DNA of 64,000 bases from Mesohalobacter salilacus. Its GTDB lineage: Bacteria; Bacteroidota; Bacteroidia; Flavobacteriales; Flavobacteriaceae. Positions 17,245 to 27,205 of this stretch are shown here, piece by piece; position 1 is the first letter of the stretch; every line of letters begins with the position of its first letter. The notes beneath the pieces were generated by a model. The model had not been told where the DNA came from. It saw only the letters and a program-made list of their open reading frames with translations, and ran no database searches. Where the stretch lies: contig RRZV01000018.1 in assembly GCA_003931895.1 (NCBI GenBank), forward strand, positions 34,916 to 98,915, written 5' to 3'. Position numbers and translations under genes: made by a program.

Positions 17245-18678
17245 ATGGCAGATTCAAGAACCTATGCCGGTAAATTCCTCAGAAAAATTAATGAACGCGT
17301 AAACTGGCACAGTCATTTTACGCTTTTTATTTTATCACTTCTGGTCGCTTTTAGCATGTTTTATTTTGTTAGCGATCCAGAATTTACAGACACTCAAAAT
17401 TACGTGTTGTTTATTTTATTTTTGTCAATTGCATTATGGGTTACAGAGGCTATTCCTCCATTTGCAGTGGGTATTCTCATCATAGGATTTCTGGTCTTTT
17501 CTATTGGTAATGATGAACCAGAAAACGTTAAAAAATATGTCCAAACTTGGTCAGATAGTGTAATTTGGTTGTTTCTAGGCGGATTCTTCTTAGCTGAGGG
17601 AATGAAAAAAACGGGACTAGATAAAGATTTATTAAAACTTACTATTCCTAAATTCGGAAATAAAGCTAGTGTTATTTTACTTGGTTTAATGATGCTTACG
17701 GCTGTATTGTCTATGTTAATGAGTAACACAGCAACCACAGCCATGATGATAGCTACAATCACACCAATTTTAAAAACTTTAGGATCCAAAGCGGCATTAT
17801 CAAAAAATTTATTGATAGGCATTCCAGCTGCAGCTTCAGTTGGCGGTATGGGCACTATAATTGGTTCTGCTCCAAACGCTATTGTTGTTGGAGCTTTAGA
17901 AGGTATTGGAATTAAAATTTCATTTTTAGAATGGATGCTCTTTGGCATTCCCATAGCTTTAATATTAATCTTAGTGTTTTGGTATGTTTTATTAAAGAAA
18001 AACCCTATTAAAACTAAAACGCTTCAACTTGAATACCTTTTTAATACAGCCGAAGAGCGTCACACTCAAAAACATGCTTTGCTCCACAAACGCATAACCT
18101 TAATAATTCTTGTTTCTACTTTATTACTGTGGCTTACCTCTGGTTTTACAGGTATTCCCGTAGCGGCAGTTTCTGCTGTTCCTATTGTTGGTTTAACCAT
18201 GTTTTCTATTATACAATCTGATGAAGTTCGTGCTTTGCCCTGGGATACTTTAATGCTAGTAGCAGGTGGTCTAGCTTTAGGCTTGGCAGTTCAAGAGCAA
18301 GGTTTGGCACAGTATTTTGTTGGTTTGATTCCCGCCGCTGAGATAAATATATACATACTTTATATTGCTTTTGGATTGCTCACGGTAGTGTTTTCAAATA
18401 TTATGAGTAATACAGCAACGGCAACTATTTTTATACCTATTGCTATTTCACTGATTATGAGCATAGATGTAAACAATACAATTACTTTGCCATTAATTAT
18501 TGGATTATCTGCATCCTGTGCATTGTTATTACCAGTATCTACACCACCAAATGCGATAGCATTTAGCACGGGCATGCTTAAGCAATCTGATTTTAGACTT
18601 GGTGGAATTTTTATAGGATTACTTGGTCCAGCGGTCGTGATTTTATGGTGTATATTAATGGTAAATATGTTTTATTAA
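17245..18678 (+). CDS. DASS-family (SLC13) sodium/anion symporter
   Basis: 477 residues with about 11-12 membrane segments. The two pseudo-symmetric SNT motifs of the divalent anion:sodium symporters are present: MSNTATTAMM near residue 158 and MSNTATATIF near residue 390. Both are followed by small-residue helices; LLPVSTPPNAIAF lies near 432. The likely substrate is a dicarboxylate such as succinate or malate, or sulfate; the sequence does not decide. A -7-like TATTTTTG lies at 17218-17225. Confidence 0.92.
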   Translation: MADSRTYAGKFLRKINERVNWHSHFTLFILSLLVAFSMFYFVSDPEFTDTQNYVLFILFLSIALWVTEAIPPFAVGILIIGFLVFSIGNDEPENVKKYVQTWSDSVIWLFLGGFFLAEGMKKTGLDKDLLKLTIPKFGNKASVILLGLMMLTAVLSMLMSNTATTAMMIATITPILKTLGSKAALSKNLLIGIPAAASVGGMGTIIGSAPNAIVVGALEGIGIKISFLEWMLFGIPIALILILVFWYVLLKKNPIKTKTLQLEYLFNTAEERHTQKHALLHKRITLIILVSTLLLWLTSGFTGIPVAAVSAVPIVGLTMFSIIQSDEVRALPWDTLMLVAGGLALGLAVQEQGLAQYFVGLIPAAEINIYILYIAFGLLTVVFSNIMSNTATATIFIPIAISLIMSIDVNNTITLPLIIGLSASCALLLPVSTPPNAIAFSTGMLKQSDFRLGGIFIGLLGPAVVILWCILMVNMFY

Positions 18679-18759
18679 AATAAACTAAAATTTTAGTTTA
18701 TATATTCATTATTATACTTTAAATTTCTTTATTTGTTAATAATTCAAATTTTAGCCCCT

Positions 18760-21141
18760 ATGCGATTTATTTACTTCTTGTCTTTTTTATTAATTTTTAG
18801 TTTATCTGCTAATGCTCAAAATACTCAAAACAAGAGTTCTGCTATTTATAATGGCTATGATGAGTATTTTAAAATACCTCGTGAGTCTTTATACCTACAT
18901 CTAAATAAGAGTAGTTTTCTAAAAGGTGAAAATTTATGGTTTCAGGGTTATGCCTACAACAGGCAGACGCAAAAGCTGAGTCCTAAGGTAAGGAATGTAG
19001 AATTAGGTATTTATGACAGTGAAGGTCTTATGATTGATAAGAAATTATACCTTGCCATCGACGGTCTGTTTAAAGGGCAAATATCAATAGATTCTTCTTA
19101 CACAGAAGGTGAGTATTATCTCAAGGCTGAAACCAATTGGATGAAGAATTTCAAAGAAGATTATGCACATATTCAAAAATTTGAAATTTTAGGTGCTAAT
19201 ACCCTTAAAACCAAACAAAAACTAAAAGCTTATGATTTACAGATTTTACCAGAAAGTGGACACAGTGTTGTAAATTGTGATGGTGTGCTGGGTTTAAAAC
19301 TGATAGATCAAAGTGGTTTGGGTGTGAAGTTTGAAGCAAGCTTACTTGAAAATGGAAAGCCTATCTTTGAATTTAAGAGTAACCGATTTGGTTTGGCAAA
19401 AGTAGATTTAAAACCTAAACCCGGTCATGAATACGAAATTGAAGCTAGATTACCAAATGGTAAAACGATTTTAAAATCAATTGAGAACATTAAATCATAC
19501 GGTTACAATTTAAAGGTTAACAATATTATCCCTCAGCAGACTATCATTTATGTGTCTTCAAATCTATCTTCTACTTCACAATATGAAAATCAGGAGGCGA
19601 AACTGTTAGTGCACCAAGAAGGCAAAAGCTTTGAAGTTCCTATTGAATTATCTAAACAAAAACCTCAAGTAGCCAAAGCGATAAAAAAAGAACAACTTTT
19701 TTATGGTGTAAACACCATTACACTTTTTGTAAATGATAAACCGGTTGCTGAACGCTTGGTTTTTATTAGAAAGAACAGTCAAAATGAGGAAAGTGATATT
19801 AAAGTGTCCGTAAGAAAATCAAAAACAGACACGCTAGCTTTAAATTTATCACTTCCTAATTATAATGAAAATGCTTATCTGAGTATCTCAGTGCTACCAG
19901 AAAACACAATATCTTATATTAAAAACCAGAATATATTATCTGAATTTCTTTTAGATCCTTTTTTAAATGGGTATATAGAAAATAAAACATATTACTTTAA
20001 AAACCCTAATCGCCTTGTAGATTATAACTTAGATTTACTTTTGCTTACACAGGGTTGGAGTCAATATGATTGGGGTAATATTTTTAAAAGTCCACCAAAA
20101 GCTTTGTATAAACGAAAAGATGGACTAACTCAAAATGTTAATATCAATCGAGAAATTCCAGAAAATGTTAACAAATTATTGATATACAGCACATTGTATA
20201 ATAAAGATATGGTTTTGCCTATTAACTCTAAAAAATCGTTTAAACTTCAAAACCGATATCCACTTATTGGTGAGAAAATGGAATTTTCATTAATTGACAA
20301 TAAACAGAATTTTGTCACACCCAAAGCGGTTGTAGGAACTCAATTACGTTTAGAGAGCGATAAAATTCAAAGCCATCAATTACTTCCGTCACTTTCTAAT
20401 TTGAGACAATTAAAACTCGAACTAGACAAAAATCGACTTTATGCCAATTTTTTAGAAGGTGAACTTTTAGACGAAGTTATTGTAAAAGCAAAAAAAGAAG
20501 AGAAGAAAGAAAATCAAAATTTTGCTAAAAACTTTAGAGATAACACTATAAAAGTCGATGAAGAGGTTGCAGCAACTTTTCCGTTTTTATCAGATTATTT
20601 GAGCTATAGAGGCTACTTAGTGAATGATGTTTCTGGTAATTTTAGTATAAGGAATTTAGCGAGAACATCAATCAACGGTAGTAATACGCCTGTTGTTTAT
20701 CTCAATGGCGTCCAATTGAACGACTTGTCAATTTTAGGTGGTTCGCGGACTTCTGATTATGAAGAAATCTATATTGATAAAACAGGCTACGGAGGTGGTG
20801 TGCAAGGAGCCAACGGAATTATAAGATTGCAACAAAGACGCACAGCTTTATTTACAAATGAAAATTCTACCAAGACAGAGTTACCATACACTCAATTTGA
20901 AATAAAAAAAGGATTTGAGCCACCTAAACAATTCTATATGCCAGAATATGCGTTTTTTCAAACTGATTCCTTTCAGCAAGTAGGCACAATTGCATGGTTT
21001 TCTGATGTAGTGATAAAACCAAAAAAAAGCACAGAACTAGAAATCTTCGAGACTGGACTTTATAAATTCAAATTGTTTATTGAAGGCATTGGTGAAGATG
21101 GTAGTTTGTTTTATATAGAAAAAACAGTTAAAAAGAATTAA
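18760..21141 (+). CDS. MG2-like / TonB-plug-domain exported protein
   Basis: About 793 residues with a signal peptide (MRFIYFLSFLLIFSLSANAQ). The N-terminal part (about 30-350) looks like macroglobulin MG2-type beta domains (ESLYLHLNKSSFLKGENLWFQGYAY; SSYTEGEYYLKAETNW). The C-terminal part (about 590-690) resembles the plug domain of TonB-dependent receptors (VVYLNGVQLNDL, EIYIDKTGYGGGVQGANGIIRL), but no 22-strand barrel follows. This hybrid is a recurrent Bacteroidota type of unknown function. The ATG at 18760 begins the signal peptide; an upstream TTG start is less likely. Its stop lies 2 bases from the prfC stop. Confidence 0.75.
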   Translation: MRFIYFLSFLLIFSLSANAQNTQNKSSAIYNGYDEYFKIPRESLYLHLNKSSFLKGENLWFQGYAYNRQTQKLSPKVRNVELGIYDSEGLMIDKKLYLAIDGLFKGQISIDSSYTEGEYYLKAETNWMKNFKEDYAHIQKFEILGANTLKTKQKLKAYDLQILPESGHSVVNCDGVLGLKLIDQSGLGVKFEASLLENGKPIFEFKSNRFGLAKVDLKPKPGHEYEIEARLPNGKTILKSIENIKSYGYNLKVNNIIPQQTIIYVSSNLSSTSQYENQEAKLLVHQEGKSFEVPIELSKQKPQVAKAIKKEQLFYGVNTITLFVNDKPVAERLVFIRKNSQNEESDIKVSVRKSKTDTLALNLSLPNYNENAYLSISVLPENTISYIKNQNILSEFLLDPFLNGYIENKTYYFKNPNRLVDYNLDLLLLTQGWSQYDWGNIFKSPPKALYKRKDGLTQNVNINREIPENVNKLLIYSTLYNKDMVLPINSKKSFKLQNRYPLIGEKMEFSLIDNKQNFVTPKAVVGTQLRLESDKIQSHQLLPSLSNLRQLKLELDKNRLYANFLEGELLDEVIVKAKKEEKKENQNFAKNFRDNTIKVDEEVAATFPFLSDYLSYRGYLVNDVSGNFSIRNLARTSINGSNTPVVYLNGVQLNDLSILGGSRTSDYEEIYIDKTGYGGGVQGANGIIRLQQRRTALFTNENSTKTELPYTQFEIKKGFEPPKQFYMPEYAFFQTDSFQQVGTIAWFSDVVIKPKKSTELEIFETGLYKFKLFIEGIGEDGSLFYIEKTVKKN

Positions 21142-21143
21142 GT

Positions 21144-22730
21144 CTAAAACTCACTCGTAAAATGAAATTTTAAACTCTTATATTTATCTTGAGTCATTTG
21201 AAGAGAAAAAGCCGAATCTGCTAAAAACACCAATTGATTGCGTTTATCTCTAGCCAGATATTTTGATTTTATTCGGGTAAACTCTTTAAATTCTTCGCTG
21301 TTTTCGTCTTCAGCTTCTATCCAGCAGGCTTTGTGAACGTTGACGTTTTCATAAGAGCATTTTGCTCCGTATTCATGCTCTAAGCGGTATTGAATCACTT
21401 CGTATTGTAAAGCGCCAACCGTTCCTATAATTTTTCGGTTATTCATTTCTAAGGTAAACAGTTGAGCTACACCTTCATCCATCAATTGGTTGATGCCTTT
21501 ATTGAGTTGTTTAGATTTCATCGGGTCAGCATTATTGATATATCTAAAATGCTCGGGAGAAAAATTTGGAATACCTTTATACATTAACTTTTCACCTTGA
21601 GTCAAGGTGTCTCCAATTTTAAAATTTCCAGTATCATGAAGACCGACAATATCACCTGGATACATTTCATCTACCACTTGTTTTTTTTCAGCAAAAAACG
21701 CATTGGGACTAGAAAATTTTAAATTTTTATCTTGTCTTACGTGCAAATAAGGTTTATTGCGTTCAAATTTTCCTGAAACCACTTTAACAAAAGCTAGTCT
21801 ATCCCGATGTCGAGGATCCATATTAGCGTGAATTTTAAACACAAATCCTGTAAAATTGTCCTCATCAGGTTTTACTTCACGAATATCACTCATTTTTGAG
21901 CGTGGTGAAGGCGCTATTGTAATGAAACAATCTAATAACTCTCTTACCCCAAAATTATTCAAAGCCGATCCGAAAAACACGGGTTGCAAACTTCCGTTTT
22001 TATAAGCTTCGATATCAAAATCAGGGTAAACACCTGTTGCTAACTCAATTTCATCTCTTAAATTCTCAGCAGCCGTTTCACCAATCAATTCATCTAAATC
22101 TGGTGTAGATAAATCAGTGATTTCTATTGTGTCTTCAATATCTTTTCTGGGATCACCAGTAAATAAATTAATGTTGCTTTCCCAAATGTTGTAAATCCCC
22201 TTGAAGTCATAACCCATGCCGATAGGAAAACTCAATGGCGTGACTCTTAAATCTAGTTTTTGTTCAATTTCATCGAGCAGTTCAAAAGCATCTTTTCCTT
22301 CACGGTCGAGTTTATTGATAAACACAATCATCGGGATATTGCGCATCCGACAGACTTTTACCAACTTTTCGGTTTGTTCTTCAACACCTTTAGCTACATC
22401 TATCACAACAATCACGCTATCTACAGCCGTCAAAGTTCTAAAGGTGTCTTCTGCAAAGTCTTTGTGACCTGGCGTGTCTAAAATGTTGATTTTGTTGTTT
22501 TTATATTCAAATCCTAAGACTGAAGTGGCGACAGAAATACCACGTTGGCGTTCAATCTCCATAAAGTCACTTGTCGCCCCTTTTTTAATTTTATTTGATT
22601 TTACAGCTCCAGCTTCATTTATAGCGCCACCAAAAAGCAAAAGTTTTTCAGTTAAAGTAGTTTTTCCAGCATCGGGGTGTGACACAATGCCAAAAGTTCG
22701 TCGTCTATTGATTTCGTCTTTAAATTTCAT
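21144..22730 (-). CDS. prfC: peptide chain release factor 3
   Basis: GTPase that recycles RF1/RF2 after termination. The P-loop SHPDAGKTTL is at about residues 17-26, then RQRGISV, DTPGHKDF and NKLD (G2-G4), and the RF3-specific C-terminal domain (TVGALQYEVIQYRLEHEYGA). The length of 528 residues is typical. A structured repeat lies in its upstream region and would be part of its leader if transcription starts above it. Confidence 0.95.
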   Translation of the reverse strand: MKFKDEINRRRTFGIVSHPDAGKTTLTEKLLLFGGAINEAGAVKSNKIKKGATSDFMEIERQRGISVATSVLGFEYKNNKINILDTPGHKDFAEDTFRTLTAVDSVIVVIDVAKGVEEQTEKLVKVCRMRNIPMIVFINKLDREGKDAFELLDEIEQKLDLRVTPLSFPIGMGYDFKGIYNIWESNINLFTGDPRKDIEDTIEITDLSTPDLDELIGETAAENLRDEIELATGVYPDFDIEAYKNGSLQPVFFGSALNNFGVRELLDCFITIAPSPRSKMSDIREVKPDEDNFTGFVFKIHANMDPRHRDRLAFVKVVSGKFERNKPYLHVRQDKNLKFSSPNAFFAEKKQVVDEMYPGDIVGLHDTGNFKIGDTLTQGEKLMYKGIPNFSPEHFRYINNADPMKSKQLNKGINQLMDEGVAQLFTLEMNNRKIIGTVGALQYEVIQYRLEHEYGAKCSYENVNVHKACWIEAEDENSEEFKEFTRIKSKYLARDKRNQLVFLADSAFSLQMTQDKYKSLKFHFTSEF

Positions 22731-22789
22731 GCTGCAAATTTAATTTTTTAACCAGAATAGGCGAGGAGAGAAGCTAAATCTTTTTCAGG

Positions 22790-22948
22790 AGCAGAAACCT
22801 GCTTTTCGCTATATCTCCACTTGTTGAGTCCAAGCATCTCATGACCTTAACAGATTACCGCTTCAGAGCGGCACTCTGTTAAGTCCATATCTGCTAAGGC
22901 TCACCAAGTGTAGGATGCCGCTCCAATCAGGGCTAAAGCGTCGTTTTC
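22790..22948 (-). repeat. structured intergenic element A (nested hairpins)
   Basis: This fills much of the 336-base gap between divergent prfC and the SRAP gene. Stems seen: GCTTT/AAAGC outermost (22801-22805 with 22935-22939); a 13-bp arm 22818-22830 with 22898-22910 (one mismatch, one wobble); 9-bp CTTAACAGA/TCTGTTAAG (22846-22854, 22875-22883); and innermost CCGCT/AGCGG. Read on the minus strand it shares GAAAACGA and a 16-base core (12 of 16 identical) with element B at 28336-28430. It ends 70 bases before the prfC ATG. Confidence 0.65.
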
Positions 22949-23066
22949 ATTTAAGCGTTTTAAGTTGAAATATATGACTTATTGTTCATTAAAACCGATG
23001 TTCAATCTACATTTATTTCAGTTCAATTAAATTGTATATTTTTATTTTTAATTATTTTAATCAGAT

Positions 23067-23807
23067 ATGTGCTTTCATACTTCTATTACATCAACTTCAA
23101 AACAACTCGAAAGTAACTTTAATGCACAATTTATAAATGATAAAGTCCGTTCTAAATTTGATTCACCTCAATACCATCTCAATGGTTTTGAACATCCCAA
23201 CTTACCCATTATAACTCAGGAATTGAATCAGACCATTTTACCTGCTGTTTGGGGAATTGTGCCAACTCACGAAAACCCAGAAGAATTAAATACTTACTTT
23301 AAAAAAGCTTCAAAATTTGGTGGTGGACTCAATGCTAAATCTGAAAAACTAAGGTCGCATTTCTTGTATAAAAACCTTTATAAAACCCAGCGTTGCTTGA
23401 TTCTTATCGATGCGTTTTTTGAGCCCCACCATGTCAACAATAAATCTTTTCCATATCTAATTCAAAAAAAAGATAGAAAGCCATTCGCTTTAGCAGGAAT
23501 TTATACACGTTTTGAAAATGGTTTAATCACATGTTCTATTTTAACTCGACCAGCTATGCCATTTTTAGCCAATATTCACAATGCCAAACAACGACAGCCG
23601 GTTATGCTAGATTCCGAGTTAGAAAAAAATTGGTTAAATTATAAGTTGAGCGATAAAGATATTTTTCAAATTATTGAAACGGATTATGACGATAAGGACT
23701 TAAAGGTTTATCCCGTTGACAAAAAACTCTTTAGTCCCAAATACAATACTAATGTCAAAGATATTTTAAAACCCGTAAGTTATCCTGAGCTTGAGACGTT
23801 GTTTTAA
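23067..23807 (+). CDS. SOS response-associated peptidase (SRAP, YedK/HMCES)
   Basis: Forms a thiazolidine cross-link with abasic sites in single-stranded DNA. Met1 is followed by Cys2, the obligate catalytic residue exposed after Met removal, which fixes the start exactly. The other family residues are visible: Asn89 (GGLNAKSE), Glu119 (DAFFEPHH) and His171 (ANIHNAKQRQPVML). 246 residues. It ends 1 base from the GH3 gene stop, convergently. No recA, umuC or lexA is nearby. Confidence 0.92.
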   Translation: MCFHTSITSTSKQLESNFNAQFINDKVRSKFDSPQYHLNGFEHPNLPIITQELNQTILPAVWGIVPTHENPEELNTYFKKASKFGGGLNAKSEKLRSHFLYKNLYKTQRCLILIDAFFEPHHVNNKSFPYLIQKKDRKPFALAGIYTRFENGLITCSILTRPAMPFLANIHNAKQRQPVMLDSELEKNWLNYKLSDKDIFQIIETDYDDKDLKVYPVDKKLFSPKYNTNVKDILKPVSYPELETLF

Positions 23808-23808
23808 C

Positions 23809-26241
23809 TTATGGCCTTAAGACATCAATCTCTTGTTTTGGCGTCATCACTTTATGAACCTTTTCTGCGATAATGTCTTGTTTGACTTTAAAGGTTTGTT
23901 CTAATTTGATATCTTCTGATGAGGCTCCAACTTTTAAAACATAATTACCAGCCTCAACAAGCCAGACTGAGTTGTCTTCATCAAAAGAGGCGAGGTCTTT
24001 AGCTGAAATCTTAAAGCTCAACGTCTCGCTCTCACCAGATTCTAGAGATTTGGTTTTGCCAAAAGCCACAAGTTCAGATTGAGGTTTTACCAATTTACCA
24101 TTGGGTGCAGAAACATAAATTTGAACGACTTCTTTTCCGTTGACCTCACCTGTGTTTTTAATATCCACAGAAAGCTTGATGGAATCTTTGAAAGTCGTTT
24201 GACTTAATTTTAAATTTGAATAATCAAAACTCGTGTAAGATTGTCCATAACCAAATTCGTATGAGACAGGAACATTAAAAGTTTGAAAATACCGATAGCC
24301 TACAAAAATATCTTCTTGATAAACGACTTCCCAAGGCTCACGTTTCATAAACGAAAAGCCAGATTCGTCTTGTTTATCATCAGTTTTGCCTTCAACGGCA
24401 TAACCTGGAAAATAATCAGACGTTGAGGTGTCACTATAGAGTTTTGGAAACGTAGCGGTTAATTTTCCTGACGGGTTGGTTTTTCCCCTCAAAACATCAA
24501 CCACAGCATCACCGGCTTCTTGACCAGGCAGCCACGCACATAATATAGCATCAGGACTATCTTTCCACGACGCTGTTTCTATCACACCAGCAATATTTAA
24601 AATAACAATAGCCTTCTTGCCCTGAGCATGGAAGGCCTCACTAACATTTTTTATCATTGATTTTTCTATCTCTGTGAGGTAGAAATCACCAGCTTCTGCT
24701 TTTCGGTCTTCAGCTTCTCCAGCATTTCTGCCAATGGTGATAAAAGCTATATCAGATTTTTTAGCTGCATTTTCTGCAATAGTTTTATCCAATTGCATTT
24801 CAGGAATAGGCAATTTACCACCTAGTAAAAGTGTTAACTGATTTTCTGGTGGTGGTTGATTTTTTTCGGTTTCTGTAATGTAGTTTTGATAAATCTTTTT
24901 TAGTTCATTGTTCATCTTATAATTGGCATTTTCCAAACCTTCTATCAGCGAAATAGTATAGGCTTCATTGACATCGCCACTTCCAGTTCCTCCCGATATA
25001 AAATCATAAGAATTAGCTCCAAATGCTGCAATATTTTGGATAGATTGATTTAAGGGTAAGGCTTTGTCTTTATTTTCAAGCAAAACCATACCTTCGGCAG
25101 CGGCTTGTCTAGCAATTTCGGCGTGCGATTTTAAGTCGGGTTGATTTGTAGGTTGATAGCCTTTAAACCTAGGTGTTTTTAGCATTATATTTAAAATTCG
25201 CTCCACATTTTCATCTAATTCACTTTCTTGTAATTCTCCATTTTTAACCGCATTGACCACTTCTTCAATTTGTTCGGGTGAGCCAGGTTGAATCATATCA
25301 TTACCTGATTTGAGCTGAGCAATTATATCGCTTCCGCCGCCCCAATCAGTCATTACGTAGCCATCAAAACCCCATTCTTCTCTTAAAATAGTGGTCAATA
25401 AATCTTTATCTTCGGAGGTGTATTTGCCATTGACTTTATTATAAGATGACATCACAGTCCAAGGTTTGCCTTCTTTCACGGCAATTTCGAAGCCTCTTAA
25501 ATACAATTCACGCAAAGCTCGTTCTGAAAGTATAGTATTTACCGTTAATCTATTAGTTTCTTGGTTGTTGACAGCAAAATGTTTTATTGAAGTACCAACG
25601 TTTTGAGATTGAATGCCGTTTATTATTCCTGCGGCTATTTTGCCTGTTACCAAAGGATCTTCAGAATAGTATTCAAAATTTCTTCCGTTTAAAGGATCAC
25701 GCTGAAGGTTGAGTGCCGGCGCTAACAATACATCTGCACCGTATTCTAAAACCTCTTCACCAATGGCTTGTCCAACCTCATTCATTAATTTTTTATCCCA
25801 AGTTGAAGCCAGTAAAGTACCAATAGGAAATGCCGTAGCATAAAATGTGCCATCTTGGCCTTCTCGAGTTGGCGAAATTCTCAATCCAGCTGGACCGTCA
25901 GCTAAGTTTTGACTAGTAATTCCATATTGAGGAAACTCTGCAGTTACACCAGCTGTCCCTGGTAGATATTGACGAATTTTTTTGACCATTTTGCCATAAT
26001 CTGAATTATAGTCGAGTTGATCTTCCATTTTCATTGGTAATTGTTCAAGAATGGAATCAGGTAAAGGTAAATACATTCCTGTACCAACCACTAATTGGGC
26101 TTTCTCTTTGATAGTCATTTTTTTAATGACATCAGAGGAATTGAACTCGGTTTTATCGCTTTTTTCTTGAGAGTCACAAGAAATAAAAGATTTGCTTAAA
26201 GCCATAATAAAGATTAAAATTAAAATTTGTTTGTAAGTCAT
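23809..26241 (-). CDS. glycoside hydrolase family 3 lipoprotein (beta-glucosidase type)
   Basis: 810 residues. A lipoprotein signal peptide has Cys22 (SKSFISC). The GH3 N-terminal barrel contains ADGPAGLR, GRNFEYYSEDP, SIKHFAVNNQETNR and the nucleophile Asp in VMTDWGG. The C-terminal alpha/beta sandwich contains GRNAGEAEDR and CAWLPGQEAGDAVVDVLRG, and is followed by a fibronectin III-like domain (VQIYVSAPNGKL). It probably releases glucose or a related sugar from oligosaccharides at the envelope. Its ATG overlaps the purC stop by 4 bases (ATGA), an unusual partner for a glycosidase. Confidence 0.94.
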   Translation of the reverse strand: MTYKQILILIFIMALSKSFISCDSQEKSDKTEFNSSDVIKKMTIKEKAQLVVGTGMYLPLPDSILEQLPMKMEDQLDYNSDYGKMVKKIRQYLPGTAGVTAEFPQYGITSQNLADGPAGLRISPTREGQDGTFYATAFPIGTLLASTWDKKLMNEVGQAIGEEVLEYGADVLLAPALNLQRDPLNGRNFEYYSEDPLVTGKIAAGIINGIQSQNVGTSIKHFAVNNQETNRLTVNTILSERALRELYLRGFEIAVKEGKPWTVMSSYNKVNGKYTSEDKDLLTTILREEWGFDGYVMTDWGGGSDIIAQLKSGNDMIQPGSPEQIEEVVNAVKNGELQESELDENVERILNIMLKTPRFKGYQPTNQPDLKSHAEIARQAAAEGMVLLENKDKALPLNQSIQNIAAFGANSYDFISGGTGSGDVNEAYTISLIEGLENANYKMNNELKKIYQNYITETEKNQPPPENQLTLLLGGKLPIPEMQLDKTIAENAAKKSDIAFITIGRNAGEAEDRKAEAGDFYLTEIEKSMIKNVSEAFHAQGKKAIVILNIAGVIETASWKDSPDAILCAWLPGQEAGDAVVDVLRGKTNPSGKLTATFPKLYSDTSTSDYFPGYAVEGKTDDKQDESGFSFMKREPWEVVYQEDIFVGYRYFQTFNVPVSYEFGYGQSYTSFDYSNLKLSQTTFKDSIKLSVDIKNTGEVNGKEVVQIYVSAPNGKLVKPQSELVAFGKTKSLESGESETLSFKISAKDLASFDEDNSVWLVEAGNYVLKVGASSEDIKLEQTFKVKQDIIAEKVHKVMTPKQEIDVLRP

Positions 26242-27194
26242 AATTGCTGTTTTAAAAATTGATTCACGGTATTTTTAATATCACTTTCTATGGTTTTATA
26301 AGCAATAGGTTCAAATTTTTGAGCCGTGATTTTTTCGAAAAGTTCAACATATCGTTCGGTGATATGGTTGATAAAACTGTCAGGTAAATTAGGAATTTGC
26401 TGTCCTGTTTTGCCTTGAAAGCCTTGTTCCATTAGCCATTCGCGGACAAATTCTTTAGAGAGTTGTTTTTGCTTTTCGCCTTTATCCTGCAAGTCTTGAT
26501 AAGTGTCTGCATAAAAATAACGGGACGAATCGGGCGTGTGAATTTCATCAATGACTACAATTTTGCCATCCGCAGTTTTACCAAACTCATATTTGGTATC
26601 GACGAGAAGCAAACCGCGAGATTTGGCAAGTGTTGTTCCCATTTCAAACAACTTGAGACTGTATTCTTCTAGAATTTTGTAGTCATCTTCACTAACAATG
26701 TTTTGTTTTAGAATTTCTTTTTTTGAAATATCTTGGTCATGGTCGCCTTGCTCAGCTTTGGTGGTTGGGGTGATGATAGGTTGTTCAAATTTGTCGTGCT
26801 CTTTAAGTCCGTCTGGTAATTTTACACCACAAAGTTCACGTTTTCCTGCTTTGTATTCACGATAAGCGTGACCTGTGAGATATTGCCTAACGACCATTTC
26901 AACTTTAAAGGGCTCACATTTATGACCGATACTCACATTAGGATGTGGAGAAGCAATCAGCCAATTAGGCACTTCGTGTTGAGTTTTGTCGAGCATATAC
27001 GTTGCCAATTGATTTAAAATCTGACCTTTATGCGGAATACCTTGAGGCAGTACGACGTCAAAAGCACTCAGTCGGTCGGTAGCGATTATGACTAAAATAT
27101 CATTGTTTATAGTATAAACATTACGGACTTTACCTTGGTAAAAATGTGTTTGATTAGGAAATGTATAATCGGTTTGCGTTAGACTTTTTGGCAT
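26238..27194 (-). CDS. purC: phosphoribosylaminoimidazole-succinocarboxamide synthase
   Basis: Joins CAIR and aspartate in de novo purine synthesis. Typical segments are YQGKVRNVY (ATP-binding start), DRLSAFDVVLP, VVRQYLTGHAYREY, LLVDTKYEFG and IDEIHTPDSSRYF. At 318 residues it is the longer SAICAR synthetase form common in Bacteroidota and eukaryotes. It follows phoH by 11 bases and overlaps the GH3 gene by 4. Confidence 0.95.
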   Translation of the reverse strand: MPKSLTQTDYTFPNQTHFYQGKVRNVYTINNDILVIIATDRLSAFDVVLPQGIPHKGQILNQLATYMLDKTQHEVPNWLIASPHPNVSIGHKCEPFKVEMVVRQYLTGHAYREYKAGKRELCGVKLPDGLKEHDKFEQPIITPTTKAEQGDHDQDISKKEILKQNIVSEDDYKILEEYSLKLFEMGTTLAKSRGLLLVDTKYEFGKTADGKIVVIDEIHTPDSSRYFYADTYQDLQDKGEKQKQLSKEFVREWLMEQGFQGKTGQQIPNLPDSFINHITERYVELFEKITAQKFEPIAYKTIESDIKNTVNQFLKQQL

Positions 27195-27205
27195 ATTAAA
27201 TAAAA

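Noticed and set aside
17400..17954. 184-codon minus-strand ORF opposite the DASS transporter
   Set aside because: Long antisense frame produced by hydrophobic codon usage of the real gene; no family signature.
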